From the NCBI GenBank assembly GCA_963736305.1, contig CAVTOD010000009.1, positions 48,411 through 112,410 of the forward strand: 64,000 nucleotides of DNA, read 5' to 3'. How positions within the stretch are numbered: the first letter of the stretch is position 1; each line of letters opens with the position of its first letter. The notes below the pieces were generated by a model that did not search any database, had not been told where the DNA came from, and saw only the letters and a program-made list of their open reading frames with translations. Origin of the DNA: DASUPK01 sp963736305. GTDB lineage: Bacteria > Actinomycetota > Thermoleophilia > Solirubrobacterales > 70-9. Below are positions 50,404 to 58,309 of the stretch, piece by piece. The position numbers and the translations under genes were made by a program.

Positions 50404-51198
50404 ATGACGGGCTCGCGGCGCATCCCGATCGCGATGACCATCGCGACCTCTGACTCCGGCGGTGGCGCCGGGATCCAGGCCGACCTGAAGGCGTTCGCGC
50501 GCTGCGGCGTGCACGGGACGTCGGCGATCGTCGCGCTCACGGCCCAGAACACACATGAGGTGCTCTCAGTGGAGACGCTCCCGCGCCAGTTCATCCTCGA
50601 CCAGGTGCGGGCGGTCGTCTCGGACATGGGGGTCGACGCGGTGAAGATCGGGATGCTCTTCGACCAGCCGACGATCGAAGCGGTCGATGAGGCTCTTGAG
50701 CTGACCGGGGACGCGCCGGTGGTGGTCGACCCGGTGATGGTCGCCGAGAGCGGGGCGGTGCTCCTGAAGCCCGAGGCAAAGGAGGCGTTGATCGAGCGGA
50801 TCGTCCCTCGCGCAACCGTGGTCACGCCCAACGCGGCCGAGGCTCGCGAGCTCACCGGCCTCGGCGATCAGGCATCGCCGGAGGATCTCGTCCGGGCGGT
50901 CCACGGTCTCGGCCCCAAGGTCGCACTCGTCACCGGAGGACACCTGGACGGCAAGGACCGCTACTTCGACGGCGATCAGCTCGAGGAGATCGAGGGCCCA
51001 CATCACGCGGAAGGCGCCGCTCACGGATCTGGCTGCACCCACTCCTCGGCCCTGGCAGCCCGCCTGGCGCTGGGCGACAATCCGCTCGAGGCGGCCCGGG
51101 CGGCGCGTGCGATCGCAGCGGAAGCGGTCGCGAATGGCCTGCGTGGAATAGGCAAAGGAGCCGGGCCGGTGAACGTACTGGGCATAATCGACTCATGA
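50404..51198 (+). CDS. thiD: Hydroxymethylpyrimidine/phosphomethylpyrimidine kinase
   Basis: Two phosphorylations of HMP in thiamin synthesis. The protein has 264 residues. AMTIATSDSGGGAGIQADLKAF is the substrate-binding start, PVVVDPVMVAESGAVLL is the central ribokinase-type block, ATVVTPNAAEARELTGL follows, and HGSGCTHSSALAARLALG contains the anion hole and catalytic Cys. It stands alone without other thi genes and has no TPP riboswitch, since the transcript appears leaderless. Its stop overlaps the next gene by 4 nt (ATGA). Confidence 0.95.
   Translation: MTGSRRIPIAMTIATSDSGGGAGIQADLKAFARCGVHGTSAIVALTAQNTHEVLSVETLPRQFILDQVRAVVSDMGVDAVKIGMLFDQPTIEAVDEALELTGDAPVVVDPVMVAESGAVLLKPEAKEALIERIVPRATVVTPNAAEARELTGLGDQASPEDLVRAVHGLGPKVALVTGGHLDGKDRYFDGDQLEEIEGPHHAEGAAHGSGCTHSSALAARLALGDNPLEAARAARAIAAEAVANGLRGIGKGAGPVNVLGIIDS
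51183..51188 (+). promoter_or_regulatory. -10-like box at the 3' end of thiD
   Basis: CATAAT, 6 nt upstream of ATG 51195, inside the last codons of thiD. It could give a separate leaderless transcript for the two small genes and ilvD. Confidence 0.4.
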
Positions 51199-51440
51199 AG
51201 CTGCTTCGCATGACTCCGGGGAAGGGAGACGTGCTGCTCGCCGAGGGCGATCCCGCCGTGGCCGAAGACGAGGAGCGCCTCGTCCGGGAGTTCCGCCGCC
51301 AGCTCGACCTCGGCATGTGGGCCGCGATCCCGCACGAGGGTCCGGGCGGAAGCCGCGAGGCCACGATGGTCAGGGACTTCTCGGAGGTCCCACTGACCGC
51401 GGAGCGCGTGATCTTCTTTCCCCAGGCGGCCGGTGGCTGA
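51195..51440 (+). CDS. Small hypothetical protein X between thiD and ilvD
   Basis: 81 residues, MKLLRMTPGKGDVLLAEGD at the start. A charged helix (DEERLVREFRRQLDLGM) sits in the middle, and VRDFSEVPLTAERVIFFPQ ends the fold. I do not recognise a family. No signal peptide, TM helix or metal motif. It is coupled to thiD (ATGA) upstream and to the next gene (TGATG) downstream, which supports it being real. Confidence 0.6.
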   Translation: MKLLRMTPGKGDVLLAEGDPAVAEDEERLVREFRRQLDLGMWAAIPHEGPGGSREATMVRDFSEVPLTAERVIFFPQAAGG

Positions 51441-51877
51441 TGGGCCGCCGATACGTCCGCAACACGGCGCGCGAGCGCCGCGCCGAGCAGCGGGCCCGCG
51501 AGCTGCTGCGCGAGACGGCCGGCACCGGCGCGCTCGAGATGTATGAGCGCTTCGGCCTCTTGACCGTCGAAAGGGGCGAGTACGGCTACCTGCTGTATCC
51601 GCATCGGCCGCTCGTCGCCTACGACGCGCACAGCGGCGAGCTGCTCAGTGAGTACTGCGTCCGCTTTCGTGACGGCTCCGATCCAGAGGCGGGGGAGAGG
51701 CTCCCCGACGCCGACGACGTGCTCGCCAAGTGGATGGCGCTTCGCGCCGACGAGCGCGAGTTGATCGGCACGGCCAACATCCACCCGCTGGGCCGCCAGC
51801 TCGACCCGGCGATGGTTCGCCGGGACCTCGCGGCGGTCCGGGCCTGGCACCAACGACATCTGGAGGTGACGGCTTGA
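51440..51877 (+). CDS. Hypothetical protein Y between thiD and ilvD
   Basis: 145 residues. The N-terminal 30 residues are a basic Arg-rich helix (RRYVRNTARERRAEQRAREL). The middle looks like a small beta-rich domain (FGLLTVERGEYGYLLYPHRPLVAYD, given here as positions 39-63, then GELLSEYCVRF). The C-terminal half is helical (DDVLAKWMALRADEREL, VRRDLAAVRAWHQRHLEV). No family recognised. It is coupled to protein X (1-nt overlap) and to ilvD (TTGA); its 3' end also carries the ilvD Shine-Dalgarno sequence. Confidence 0.6.
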   Translation: MGRRYVRNTARERRAEQRARELLRETAGTGALEMYERFGLLTVERGEYGYLLYPHRPLVAYDAHSGELLSEYCVRFRDGSDPEAGERLPDADDVLAKWMALRADERELIGTANIHPLGRQLDPAMVRRDLAAVRAWHQRHLEVTA

Positions 51878-53577
51878 GCACACCGGCAAAGGAAGCTGCG
51901 AAGACGAACGGAATGCCGCGGCCGCGGTCGAGCGTCGTCTTCGACGGCCCGGAGCGAGCCTTCGCCCGCGCCTACATGAAGGGGATCGGCTTCGACGACG
52001 ACGACCTTCGCCGTCCGACCGTCGGGATCGCCAACACCTGGATCGAGGCGATGCCCTGCAACTTCCACCTGCGCGGCCTTGCCGAGCACGTCAAGGAGGG
52101 CGTCCGCGCCGCCGGCGGCACGCCGCTCGAGTTCAACTCGATCGCGATCTCGGACGGGATCACGATGGGCACCGAGGGCATGAAGACCTCTCTGGTCAGC
52201 CGCGAGGTGATCGCCGACTCGATCGAGCTCACCGCGCGCGGCTACCAGTTCGACGCCGTGATCGCGCTCTCCGGCTGCGACAAGACGATCCCCGGATGCG
52301 TGATGGCCCTGACCCGCCTCGACGTCCCCTCGGTGATGCTCTACGGCGGGTCGATCCTGCCAGGCCGCTGGCACGACCAGGACGTGACGATCCAGGACGT
52401 CTTCGAGGCGATCGGCAAGCACGCAACCGGCGAAATGTCCGATGAGGATCTCCACGAGCTCGAGGGCTGTGCCAGCCCGGGCGCCGGCGCCTGCGGCGCC
52501 CAGTTCACCGCCAACACGATGGCCTGCGCCTTCGAGGTGATGGGGATCACCCCGATGGGATCCGGGATGGTCCCGGCGGTCGCGGACGCACGCGAGCAGG
52601 TTGCGCGTGACGTCGGCCAGCTCGTCATGAAGGTCCTCGCCGAGGATCTGCGCCCGAGCCGGATCATCACCAAGGACTCGATCGAGAACGCGATCGCCAC
52701 CGTCGCGATGTCGGGCGGCTCCACCAACGGTGTCCTCCACCTGCTTGCCGTCGCCAACGAGGCCGGCATCGAGCTCACCATCGACGACTTCGACCGGATC
52801 TCCGAGAGCACGCCGCTGCTCGGCGACCTGAAGCCGGGCGGCCGCTTCGTCGCCAAGGACCTCTACGAGGCTGGCGGAGTCGGCGTGCTCGCCAAGCGCC
52901 TCGACGAGGCCGGCGTCCTCCACCGGGACGCGATCACCGTCACCGGCAGGACGATCGGCGAGGAGGCCGACGCGACCCAGGAGACGCCGGCCCAGCAGGT
53001 TGTCCGGCCTTTGGACGATCCACTCAAGCCGACCGGCGGCCTGGTGATCCTGCGCGGCAACCTCGCTCCCGAGGGCTGCGTGGTCAAGGTCGCCGGCGAG
53101 GAGCGCAAGAAGCACTCCGGTCCGGCGCGAGTCTTCGCCTCCGAGGAGGAGTGCTTCGCGGTGGTCGAGCAGCAGGGCATCAAGCCCGGCGACGTCGTCG
53201 TGATCCGCAACGAGGGCCCGTCCGGCGGCCCCGGCATGCGCGAGATGCTCCAGGTCACCGCCGCGCTGGTGGGCGAGGGGATCGGCGACCAGGTCGCGCT
53301 GCTTACCGACGGCCGCTTCTCCGGCGCCACCCACGGCCTGATGGCCGGCCACGTCGCTCCTGAGGCGATCCGCGGCGGCCCCATCGCGGCCGTCCAGGAC
53401 GGCGATCAGATCACCCTCGACATCGACGCGCGCCGACTCGACGTCGATCTCTCCGACGAGGAGATCGCGAAGAGGGTGGAGGCCTATGAGTCGCCCGAGC
53501 CCCGCTACAAGCGCGGCGTGATGGCGAAGTACGCGGCGGCGGTCTCGAGCGCCTCCGAGGGCGCTGTCACATCATGA
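51874..53577 (+). CDS. ilvD: Dihydroxy-acid dehydratase
   Basis: Branched-chain amino acid synthesis, Fe-S dehydratase. The protein has 567 residues. EAMPCNFHLRGLAEHVK, ALSGCDKTIPGCVMAL and GAGACGAQFTANTMACAFEVMG contain the cluster cysteines and substrate loop; NEGPSGGPGMREML and DGRFSGATHGLMAGHVAPEA are C-terminal signatures. The start is TTG 51874, with SD GGAGGTG at 51862-51868 5 nt upstream, overlapping the previous stop as TTGA. The frame opens earlier but that part belongs to protein Y. Confidence 0.95.
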   Translation: MSTPAKEAAKTNGMPRPRSSVVFDGPERAFARAYMKGIGFDDDDLRRPTVGIANTWIEAMPCNFHLRGLAEHVKEGVRAAGGTPLEFNSIAISDGITMGTEGMKTSLVSREVIADSIELTARGYQFDAVIALSGCDKTIPGCVMALTRLDVPSVMLYGGSILPGRWHDQDVTIQDVFEAIGKHATGEMSDEDLHELEGCASPGAGACGAQFTANTMACAFEVMGITPMGSGMVPAVADAREQVARDVGQLVMKVLAEDLRPSRIITKDSIENAIATVAMSGGSTNGVLHLLAVANEAGIELTIDDFDRISESTPLLGDLKPGGRFVAKDLYEAGGVGVLAKRLDEAGVLHRDAITVTGRTIGEEADATQETPAQQVVRPLDDPLKPTGGLVILRGNLAPEGCVVKVAGEERKKHSGPARVFASEEECFAVVEQQGIKPGDVVVIRNEGPSGGPGMREMLQVTAALVGEGIGDQVALLTDGRFSGATHGLMAGHVAPEAIRGGPIAAVQDGDQITLDIDARRLDVDLSDEEIAKRVEAYESPEPRYKRGVMAKYAAAVSSASEGAVTS

Positions 53578-53579
53578 GA

Positions 53580-53610
53580 GGGTGCGCCGCAGGGAAGCGA
53601 GGCGCAACCC
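53580..53610. terminator. Hairpin between convergent ilvD and TrxR-like genes
   Basis: GGGTGCGCC (53580-53588) pairs with GGCGCAACCC (53601-53610) with one bulged A: 9 bp and a 12-nt loop. It fills the 36-bp gap between the two stop codons, so it probably serves both. Only TTT follows on the plus strand. Confidence 0.6.
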
Positions 53611-53613
53611 GTT

Positions 53614-55227
53614 TCATGTGAGCTCCGGCCCTTGCACGTTCGCCGGAGACGGCTGGCCCAGCCGGTCGTGCACGAACCGCACCACCATGGCGCCCTCGCC
53701 GACGGCGGTGGCGACGCGCTTCGCTGATCCGGATCGCACGTCGCCGACCGCGTACACGCCGGGCGCACTCGTCTCGAGCAGGTTCTCGCTGCCGACGGCC
53801 GACCCCGTCAGGATGAAGCCGTTCTCGTCCCGGGCGATCTCGTCGCCCAGCCAGTCCGTGCAGGGCTCCGCGCCGAGGAACAGGAACAGGTTGGCGAACG
53901 AGAGCCGCTCGCCGTCCGTGAGCGTGACCGCCTCGAGCTCCCCGTTGCTCCCGTGAAGCTCGGCGATCTCGCTCCGATCGCGGACCTGGACGCCGTAGCG
54001 GTCGAGGTCGTGGATCAGGTAGTCGGACATCGTCTCGCCCAGGTCTGCGCGCCGATGGAGGAGCGTCACCAGGGCGCCTCCCCGGGCGAGCCAGATCGCG
54101 CCCTGAGCCGCCGAGTTGCCGCCGCCGACCACGCCGACCCGGCTGCCTCCGCAGCGCCTCGCCTCGGGCGGGCCGGCGAAGTAGAAGACGCTGATCCCCT
54201 CGAACTCGGAGAGCCGTTCGACCGGCGGGCGACGGTAGTGGGCGCCGGTCGCGATCACGACCGCATGCGCGGCGATCTCGTTTCCCTCCTCAACGCGCAC
54301 CACGCGGCGGTCCCCGTCGCATTCGAGCCCGACGATGACGTAGGGAGTCGCGGTCCTGGCGCCGAACTTCCTCGCCTGCGTGACGGCCCGGCTGGTGAGC
54401 TCGCCGCCTCCGATGCCGGCCGGAAAACCCAGGTAGTTCTCGATTCGCCTCGAGAACCCGGCCTGGCCGCCGAGGACCGTTCGCTCGAGCACCAGGGTGT
54501 CGAGCCCCTCCGATGACGCGTAAACGGCGGCGCCGAGCCCAGCGGGCCCACCGCCGAGGATCAGCAGATCCACCTCCTCGCGCTCCCCCAGCTCCAGACC
54601 GATTCCAAGAGCTCGAGAGACCTCGCCGTTGCTGGGGCCCTCGAGCTCCAGGCCGCCCGGGCCACGAACCAGCGGCAGCCGGTCCGGACCGAGCGAATCG
54701 ACCAGGTCCTTCGCCTGCTGATCGTCGGCGTGCGCGGGTTGCTCGGGGTCGCGCCAGACATACGGGATCCGGGCATTTCGCAGCCACTCGGCCATCCCGC
54801 GAGTCCGCTCGGAGGAGCGCGGGCCGATCACCTCGATGCCGAGCCCGGCCTCGCTCTGGAGGAGTTCGCGCCGCGCCACGAACGCGGATAGAAGGAGGTC
54901 GGAGAGGTCCGGGTTCTCGAAGAGAAGCTCGCGCAGCACCATCCTGTCGACGGCGATGTAGCGCATCGGCTCGGTCGCCACGGCGTTCAGGAAGACGGTC
55001 TGTCCGGTCAGCAGATTGAGCTCGCCGACGAATCCCGAGGGGCCGTGCCGAATCAGCTCGTGTCCTGATTCCGTGCGGATCGCCGCCTCCCCCTCGATGA
55101 TCGCCATGAATGGGTAGCTGCGGTCCCCGACGGCAAACAGGACCTCACCGGCCTCCGCGTTGCGCTCCTCGCCGTGCTCGGCCAACAGGTCGAGCTGCTC
55201 CTGGGAAAGGACCTGGGTGCTCCTCAC
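53614..55227 (-). CDS. Cyclic nucleotide-binding domain fused to TrxR-like flavoprotein lacking CxxC
   Basis: 537 residues in three parts. A cNMP-binding domain spans about 5-125 (VLFAVGDRSYPFMAIIEGEA, GFVGELNLLTGQ). A thioredoxin/glutaredoxin-like domain spans about 130-205. A thioredoxin-reductase-like FAD/NAD(P) domain runs from about 218 (LLILGGGPAGLGAAVYAS, GGQAGFSRRIENYLGFP, VVIATGAHYRRPP, VGVVGGGNSAAQGAIWLA, GVYAVGDVRSGSAKRV). Where TrxR has its redox CATC the sequence reads VFYFAGPPEARRCGG, so the disulfide is missing. The cNMP domain lacks an obvious Arg-containing phosphate cassette. GTG 55227 follows TAGGCT by 6 nt. Confidence 0.85.
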   Translation of the reverse strand: MRSTQVLSQEQLDLLAEHGEERNAEAGEVLFAVGDRSYPFMAIIEGEAAIRTESGHELIRHGPSGFVGELNLLTGQTVFLNAVATEPMRYIAVDRMVLRELLFENPDLSDLLLSAFVARRELLQSEAGLGIEVIGPRSSERTRGMAEWLRNARIPYVWRDPEQPAHADDQQAKDLVDSLGPDRLPLVRGPGGLELEGPSNGEVSRALGIGLELGEREEVDLLILGGGPAGLGAAVYASSEGLDTLVLERTVLGGQAGFSRRIENYLGFPAGIGGGELTSRAVTQARKFGARTATPYVIVGLECDGDRRVVRVEEGNEIAAHAVVIATGAHYRRPPVERLSEFEGISVFYFAGPPEARRCGGSRVGVVGGGNSAAQGAIWLARGGALVTLLHRRADLGETMSDYLIHDLDRYGVQVRDRSEIAELHGSNGELEAVTLTDGERLSFANLFLFLGAEPCTDWLGDEIARDENGFILTGSAVGSENLLETSAPGVYAVGDVRSGSAKRVATAVGEGAMVVRFVHDRLGQPSPANVQGPELT

Positions 55228-55233
55228 GGAACG

Positions 55234-55239
55234 AGCCTA
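55234..55239 (-). promoter_or_regulatory. -10 box for leaderless TrxR-like gene
   Basis: TAGGCT on the minus strand, 6 nt upstream of GTG 55227. Confidence 0.5.
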
Positions 55240-55273
55240 GAGCAGCGGATTCACGGGGCGGAGGGTGTCCGGG

Positions 55274-56329
55274 CTAGTCCAGCGTGCCCGAACGCTTCAG
55301 GAAGTCCCGGACCACCCGGTTGAAGCGCACCGGCCGCTCGATCTGCGGCACGTGGCCGCAGCGATCGAAGATGACGAGCTCGGCGTTGTCGCCGATCCGC
55401 TTCTTGTAGGTGAGGGCGGCCGGCACCGGGACGACGCGGTCGTTGCGGCCCCAGACGATCAGCGTCGGGACCTCGATCTCCTCCAGCCGGTGGCGGATGT
55501 CATAGCCCCAGAGCGTCGTCATCGCGTCGTAATAGCCCGGGCTCTGGAGTGCCGGGACGATGTTCTCCCAGAGCATCTCCCGGCGGAGTCGGTCGGGGTC
55601 GAAGAAGACGCCCTGGAAGTAGTTGCGACGGAGGCGAGGACGCTTGATCCCGTCCATGTGGAACCGCAGCATGAGCGGGGCCGCGGCACGGCCCATCTTC
55701 GCGATCACCGCCGCGGGTTCGCGCCGGGCGCGGGCCCAGGTGACCCCGGCCGCGGAGACCAGCACCAGGTCGTCGACCCGGTCCGGCTCGGTGATCGCCA
55801 CCTCGGTCGCGATGAAGCCGCCCATTGAGTTCCCCACCAGTGAGCAGCGGCCGACGCCGAGGCGCTCGCAGAAGTCACGCAGGAAGCGGCCGTAGGCCGG
55901 GATCGAGATCTCCCAGGGCGGCATCGGGCTCGAGCCGAATCCCGGGAGGTCCACCGCGATGACGCGATGGGTGCGCGCGAACTGGGGGATGTTCTCGAGC
56001 CAGTTCTGCCAGGCGCCGGAGAGGCCGTGGACGAAGAGGAGGGGCGGCCCCTCGCCCATCTCGACGTAGTTGGCCTCCGCCCCGACGACGTCGATCTGAT
56101 GCCGGTGCTCGCGCCAGTCGGTCCGGAGCCACTCGGGTTCGGGGTCGCCGTACGGATCGGGGCCGTCGGTGGGTGTCGCCGGTGGGAGCTCGACCTTGCC
56201 GCGCGCAAGCTTGTAGAGGTACGCCGTGTCGGAGGCGATCCGACGCAGCTCCTCGCGGACCGGCTGTTCTGCCTCCGTTAAACGGGTTGCGCCTTCGTCT
56301 TCGACTCGGCGCACCCTCGCATCCATCAT
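55274..56329 (-). CDS. Alpha/beta-hydrolase fold protein
   Basis: 351 residues. LLFVHGLSGAWQNW is the oxyanion HG motif, VIAVDLPGFGSSPMP follows, LVGNSMGGFIATEVAI holds the nucleophile Ser in GNSMGG, VPTLIVWGRNDRVVPV supplies the acid Asp and FDRCGHVPQIERP the catalytic His. A ~95-residue helical N-terminal region precedes the core. Substrate unknown; related proteins are lipases, esterases or C-C hydrolases. ATG 56329 overlaps the stop of the upstream cyclo-ligase gene by 4 nt, so the two form an operon. Confidence 0.85.
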   Translation of the reverse strand: MMDARVRRVEDEGATRLTEAEQPVREELRRIASDTAYLYKLARGKVELPPATPTDGPDPYGDPEPEWLRTDWREHRHQIDVVGAEANYVEMGEGPPLLFVHGLSGAWQNWLENIPQFARTHRVIAVDLPGFGSSPMPPWEISIPAYGRFLRDFCERLGVGRCSLVGNSMGGFIATEVAITEPDRVDDLVLVSAAGVTWARARREPAAVIAKMGRAAAPLMLRFHMDGIKRPRLRRNYFQGVFFDPDRLRREMLWENIVPALQSPGYYDAMTTLWGYDIRHRLEEIEVPTLIVWGRNDRVVPVPAALTYKKRIGDNAELVIFDRCGHVPQIERPVRFNRVVRDFLKRSGTLD

Positions 56330-57039
56330 GCGTAGCCCATGCGCTCCAGGATCGGGATCTCGCGGATCTGCGGGGGTTGCAGGTGGTCCCAGAGGATCCC
56401 GCGGGGGCGCGGATACTGACGCTCGACCTCGATCACCGCGCGCGGTGTCGCCACCAGGTCGACCGGCAGGTCGTGAGCGGTGCTCTGCAGGTGCTCTCGC
56501 AGGATCTGGATGGGGTGGACGGTGGTCGCGACCGTCGTGTGGTCGTCGATCTTGCCGGCGTGGATCAACAGCCCGTACTCGAGGTCGGAGAATCCGCCGC
56601 CCTTGCCGACCCGCGCGCCGCTCAGGTTGACGGCGACCGAGCCGCAGAGGACGAAGTCGATGTCGGGCAGGTCCTCCTCGGCGACGACGCGACCGTGCTT
56701 CATCGCTCCCTTGATCGTGGCCGCCTCCCGCACCTGCTTCGCCGAGAGCTTCCGCGGGTCGAGCAGCCGGAATGGATGAGGGTCCCGCAGCCGCGGGACG
56801 GCCATGATCAGCGTCTTGCCCTCCTCGAGGGCGGCGCGCCGCGCCTGGGTCTGGGGTGAATCCGGGTTGACCTTGATGACCTGGGCGCGCTTCCAGAGCC
56901 GGTGCCCGGCGAGCTTCTCGGCCGCGAGCTTGGCGCCCGCGAAGTTGGGGATCCTGCCCTCTGCGCCCGGAAAGCGGGAAACGCCCTCCCGGTCCATCGC
57001 CTTCCACACGTCCCGGCGGACCTGGTCTTTGGTCCGCAT
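56326..57039 (-). CDS. 5-formyltetrahydrofolate cyclo-ligase family protein
   Basis: 237 residues. RRDVWKAMDREGVSRFPGAEGRIPNF starts the protein, given here as positions 8-33. VIKVNPDSPQTQARRAALEEGK, VPRLRDPHPFRLLDP, VGKGGGFSDLEYGLL (the conserved GxGxGxxD-like loop near the active site) and VDLVATPRAVIEV are typical of the cyclo-ligase-like MTHFSD group. The normal enzyme converts 5-formyl-THF to 5,10-methenyl-THF; members of this divergent group are less characterised. ATG 57039 lies 8 nt behind CATATT. Confidence 0.78.
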   Translation of the reverse strand: MRTKDQVRRDVWKAMDREGVSRFPGAEGRIPNFAGAKLAAEKLAGHRLWKRAQVIKVNPDSPQTQARRAALEEGKTLIMAVPRLRDPHPFRLLDPRKLSAKQVREAATIKGAMKHGRVVAEEDLPDIDFVLCGSVAVNLSGARVGKGGGFSDLEYGLLIHAGKIDDHTTVATTVHPIQILREHLQSTAHDLPVDLVATPRAVIEVERQYPRPRGILWDHLQPPQIREIPILERMGYA

Positions 57040-57047
57040 CAGGCGGG

Positions 57048-57053
57048 AATATG
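57048..57053 (-). promoter_or_regulatory. -10-like box for the cyclo-ligase operon
   Basis: CATATT on the minus strand, 8 nt upstream of ATG 57039. Confidence 0.4.
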
Positions 57054-57129
57054 AATCGGTGACATGGCGAGGGCATCCTAGGGAGCGAAAGCCGCTATAT
57101 GTGCGGCGGGAAACCGCATCGCCGCAACC

Positions 57130-57145
57130 CGCAACGACCGTTGCG
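57130..57145. repeat. Inverted repeat upstream of the L,D-transpeptidase gene
   Basis: CGCAAC-GACC-GTTGCG: perfect 6-bp arms, 38 bp before the TAGAAT box in the divergent region 57040-57223. Possible operator or short hairpin. Nothing else obvious is present in this 184-bp gap. Confidence 0.35.
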
Positions 57146-57182
57146 AAACGCGAACGGACAAGGACCCGGCGGACGCGAAACG

Positions 57183-57188
57183 TAGAAT
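57183..57188 (+). promoter_or_regulatory. -10 box for the L,D-transpeptidase gene
   Basis: TAGAAT, about 35 nt upstream of the start, so this transcript would carry a short leader unlike most others here. Confidence 0.45.
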
Positions 57189-57223
57189 CCGTCTGCAGGG
57201 GAAAGCTGATCTGAAGCTTGGAA

Positions 57224-58279
57224 ATGCGCGCAAGACTGAAAATGCATCAGAAGGTCCTGATCGCCCTTGTGGCGCTGCTCAGCATGGGGCTGCTGCTCGC
57301 CGTCGGCGTCTGGGCCTATGACGACGCCCAGAAGGACCAGATCGCGCCCGGCGTGAAGGTCGGCGGTGTCGACGTCGGCGGCCGTGACGCGGACGCCGCG
57401 CGCAAGATCATCGAGAAGCAGGTCGTCGCGCCGCTCAAGCAGCCGGTGGTCGTCAGCTACAACGGCAAGGATTACACGCTCAGCCCGAAGCGGCTTCACC
57501 AGAAGGCGGACGTCGACGGCATGGTGCAGGAGGCGATCGACCGAAGCCGGGACGGCGGCATCCTCGACCGCGTCTCGCGCTACGCGACGGGCGGCGATGT
57601 CAACGCGAACCTCGAGCCCCGCGTCGGTTACGACAAGTCCGCCGTGAAGAACTTCGTGAACGAGCTCGCCGACAGGATCGATCAGGACCCGGTCGACGCC
57701 ACGGTCGTGCCGAGCGGCGGCAGGCTGCGGCAGGAGGCCGGGCAGCCGGGGCAGGCCGTCGACATGAACCGGATGACCGACGAGATCAACAGCGCTGCGC
57801 GGTCGCCCGGTCGCGACCAGGCGATTCCGGCAGTCGTCGAGACGACGAAGCCCGATGTCAACAAGAAGGATCTCGCCCAGGCGAACCCGCGCTACATCTA
57901 CATCGACCGCTCGAGCTACACGCTGCGCTTCTACCACCACCTCAAGCTCGAGAAGAGCTACACGATCGCCGTCGGCCAGCAGGGCCTCGAGACGCCCGCC
58001 GGCCTCTACCACGCGCAGGACAAGCAGGTCGATCCTTCCTGGCACGTGCCGAACTCAGCGTGGGCGGGGAGCCTCGCCGGCCAGGTGATCCCGCCCGGCC
58101 CGGCGGATCCCCTGAAGGCGCGCTGGATCGGGATCTTCGACGGCGCCGGCATCCACGGCACCGACGAGCTCTCCTCTCTGGGCTCCGCCGCCTCGCACGG
58201 CTGCGTGCGGATGGCGATCCCGGACGTGATCGATCTCTACGACCGCGTCCAGGTCGGGGACCCGATTTACGTTCAGTAA
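57224..58279 (+). CDS. Membrane-anchored L,D-transpeptidase (YkuD domain)
   Basis: 351 residues. A signal anchor near residues 10-28 (VLIALVALLSMGLLLAVGVWA) is followed by a peptidoglycan-binding-4-like domain (IAPGVKVGGVDVGGRDADAA, VVVSYNGKDYTLSPKRL). The catalytic YkuD domain starts near residue 225 (YIYIDRSSYTLRFYHH) and contains IGIFDGAGIHGTDELSSLG and ASHGCVRM with the nucleophile Cys327. It forms 3-3 cross-links in peptidoglycan. Possible starts are TTG 57218, ATG 57224 and ATG 57242; ATG 57224 is chosen with moderate certainty. Confidence 0.92.
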   Translation: MRARLKMHQKVLIALVALLSMGLLLAVGVWAYDDAQKDQIAPGVKVGGVDVGGRDADAARKIIEKQVVAPLKQPVVVSYNGKDYTLSPKRLHQKADVDGMVQEAIDRSRDGGILDRVSRYATGGDVNANLEPRVGYDKSAVKNFVNELADRIDQDPVDATVVPSGGRLRQEAGQPGQAVDMNRMTDEINSAARSPGRDQAIPAVVETTKPDVNKKDLAQANPRYIYIDRSSYTLRFYHHLKLEKSYTIAVGQQGLETPAGLYHAQDKQVDPSWHVPNSAWAGSLAGQVIPPGPADPLKARWIGIFDGAGIHGTDELSSLGSAASHGCVRMAIPDVIDLYDRVQVGDPIYVQ

Positions 58280-58309
58280 CGCAGGGTCCAGGCGTCGCGC
58301 GGCGAAGTT

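Noticed and set aside
50380..50404. TPP riboswitch before thiD
   Set aside because: Only 23 nt separate dprA and thiD and a -10 box lies 7 nt from the start.
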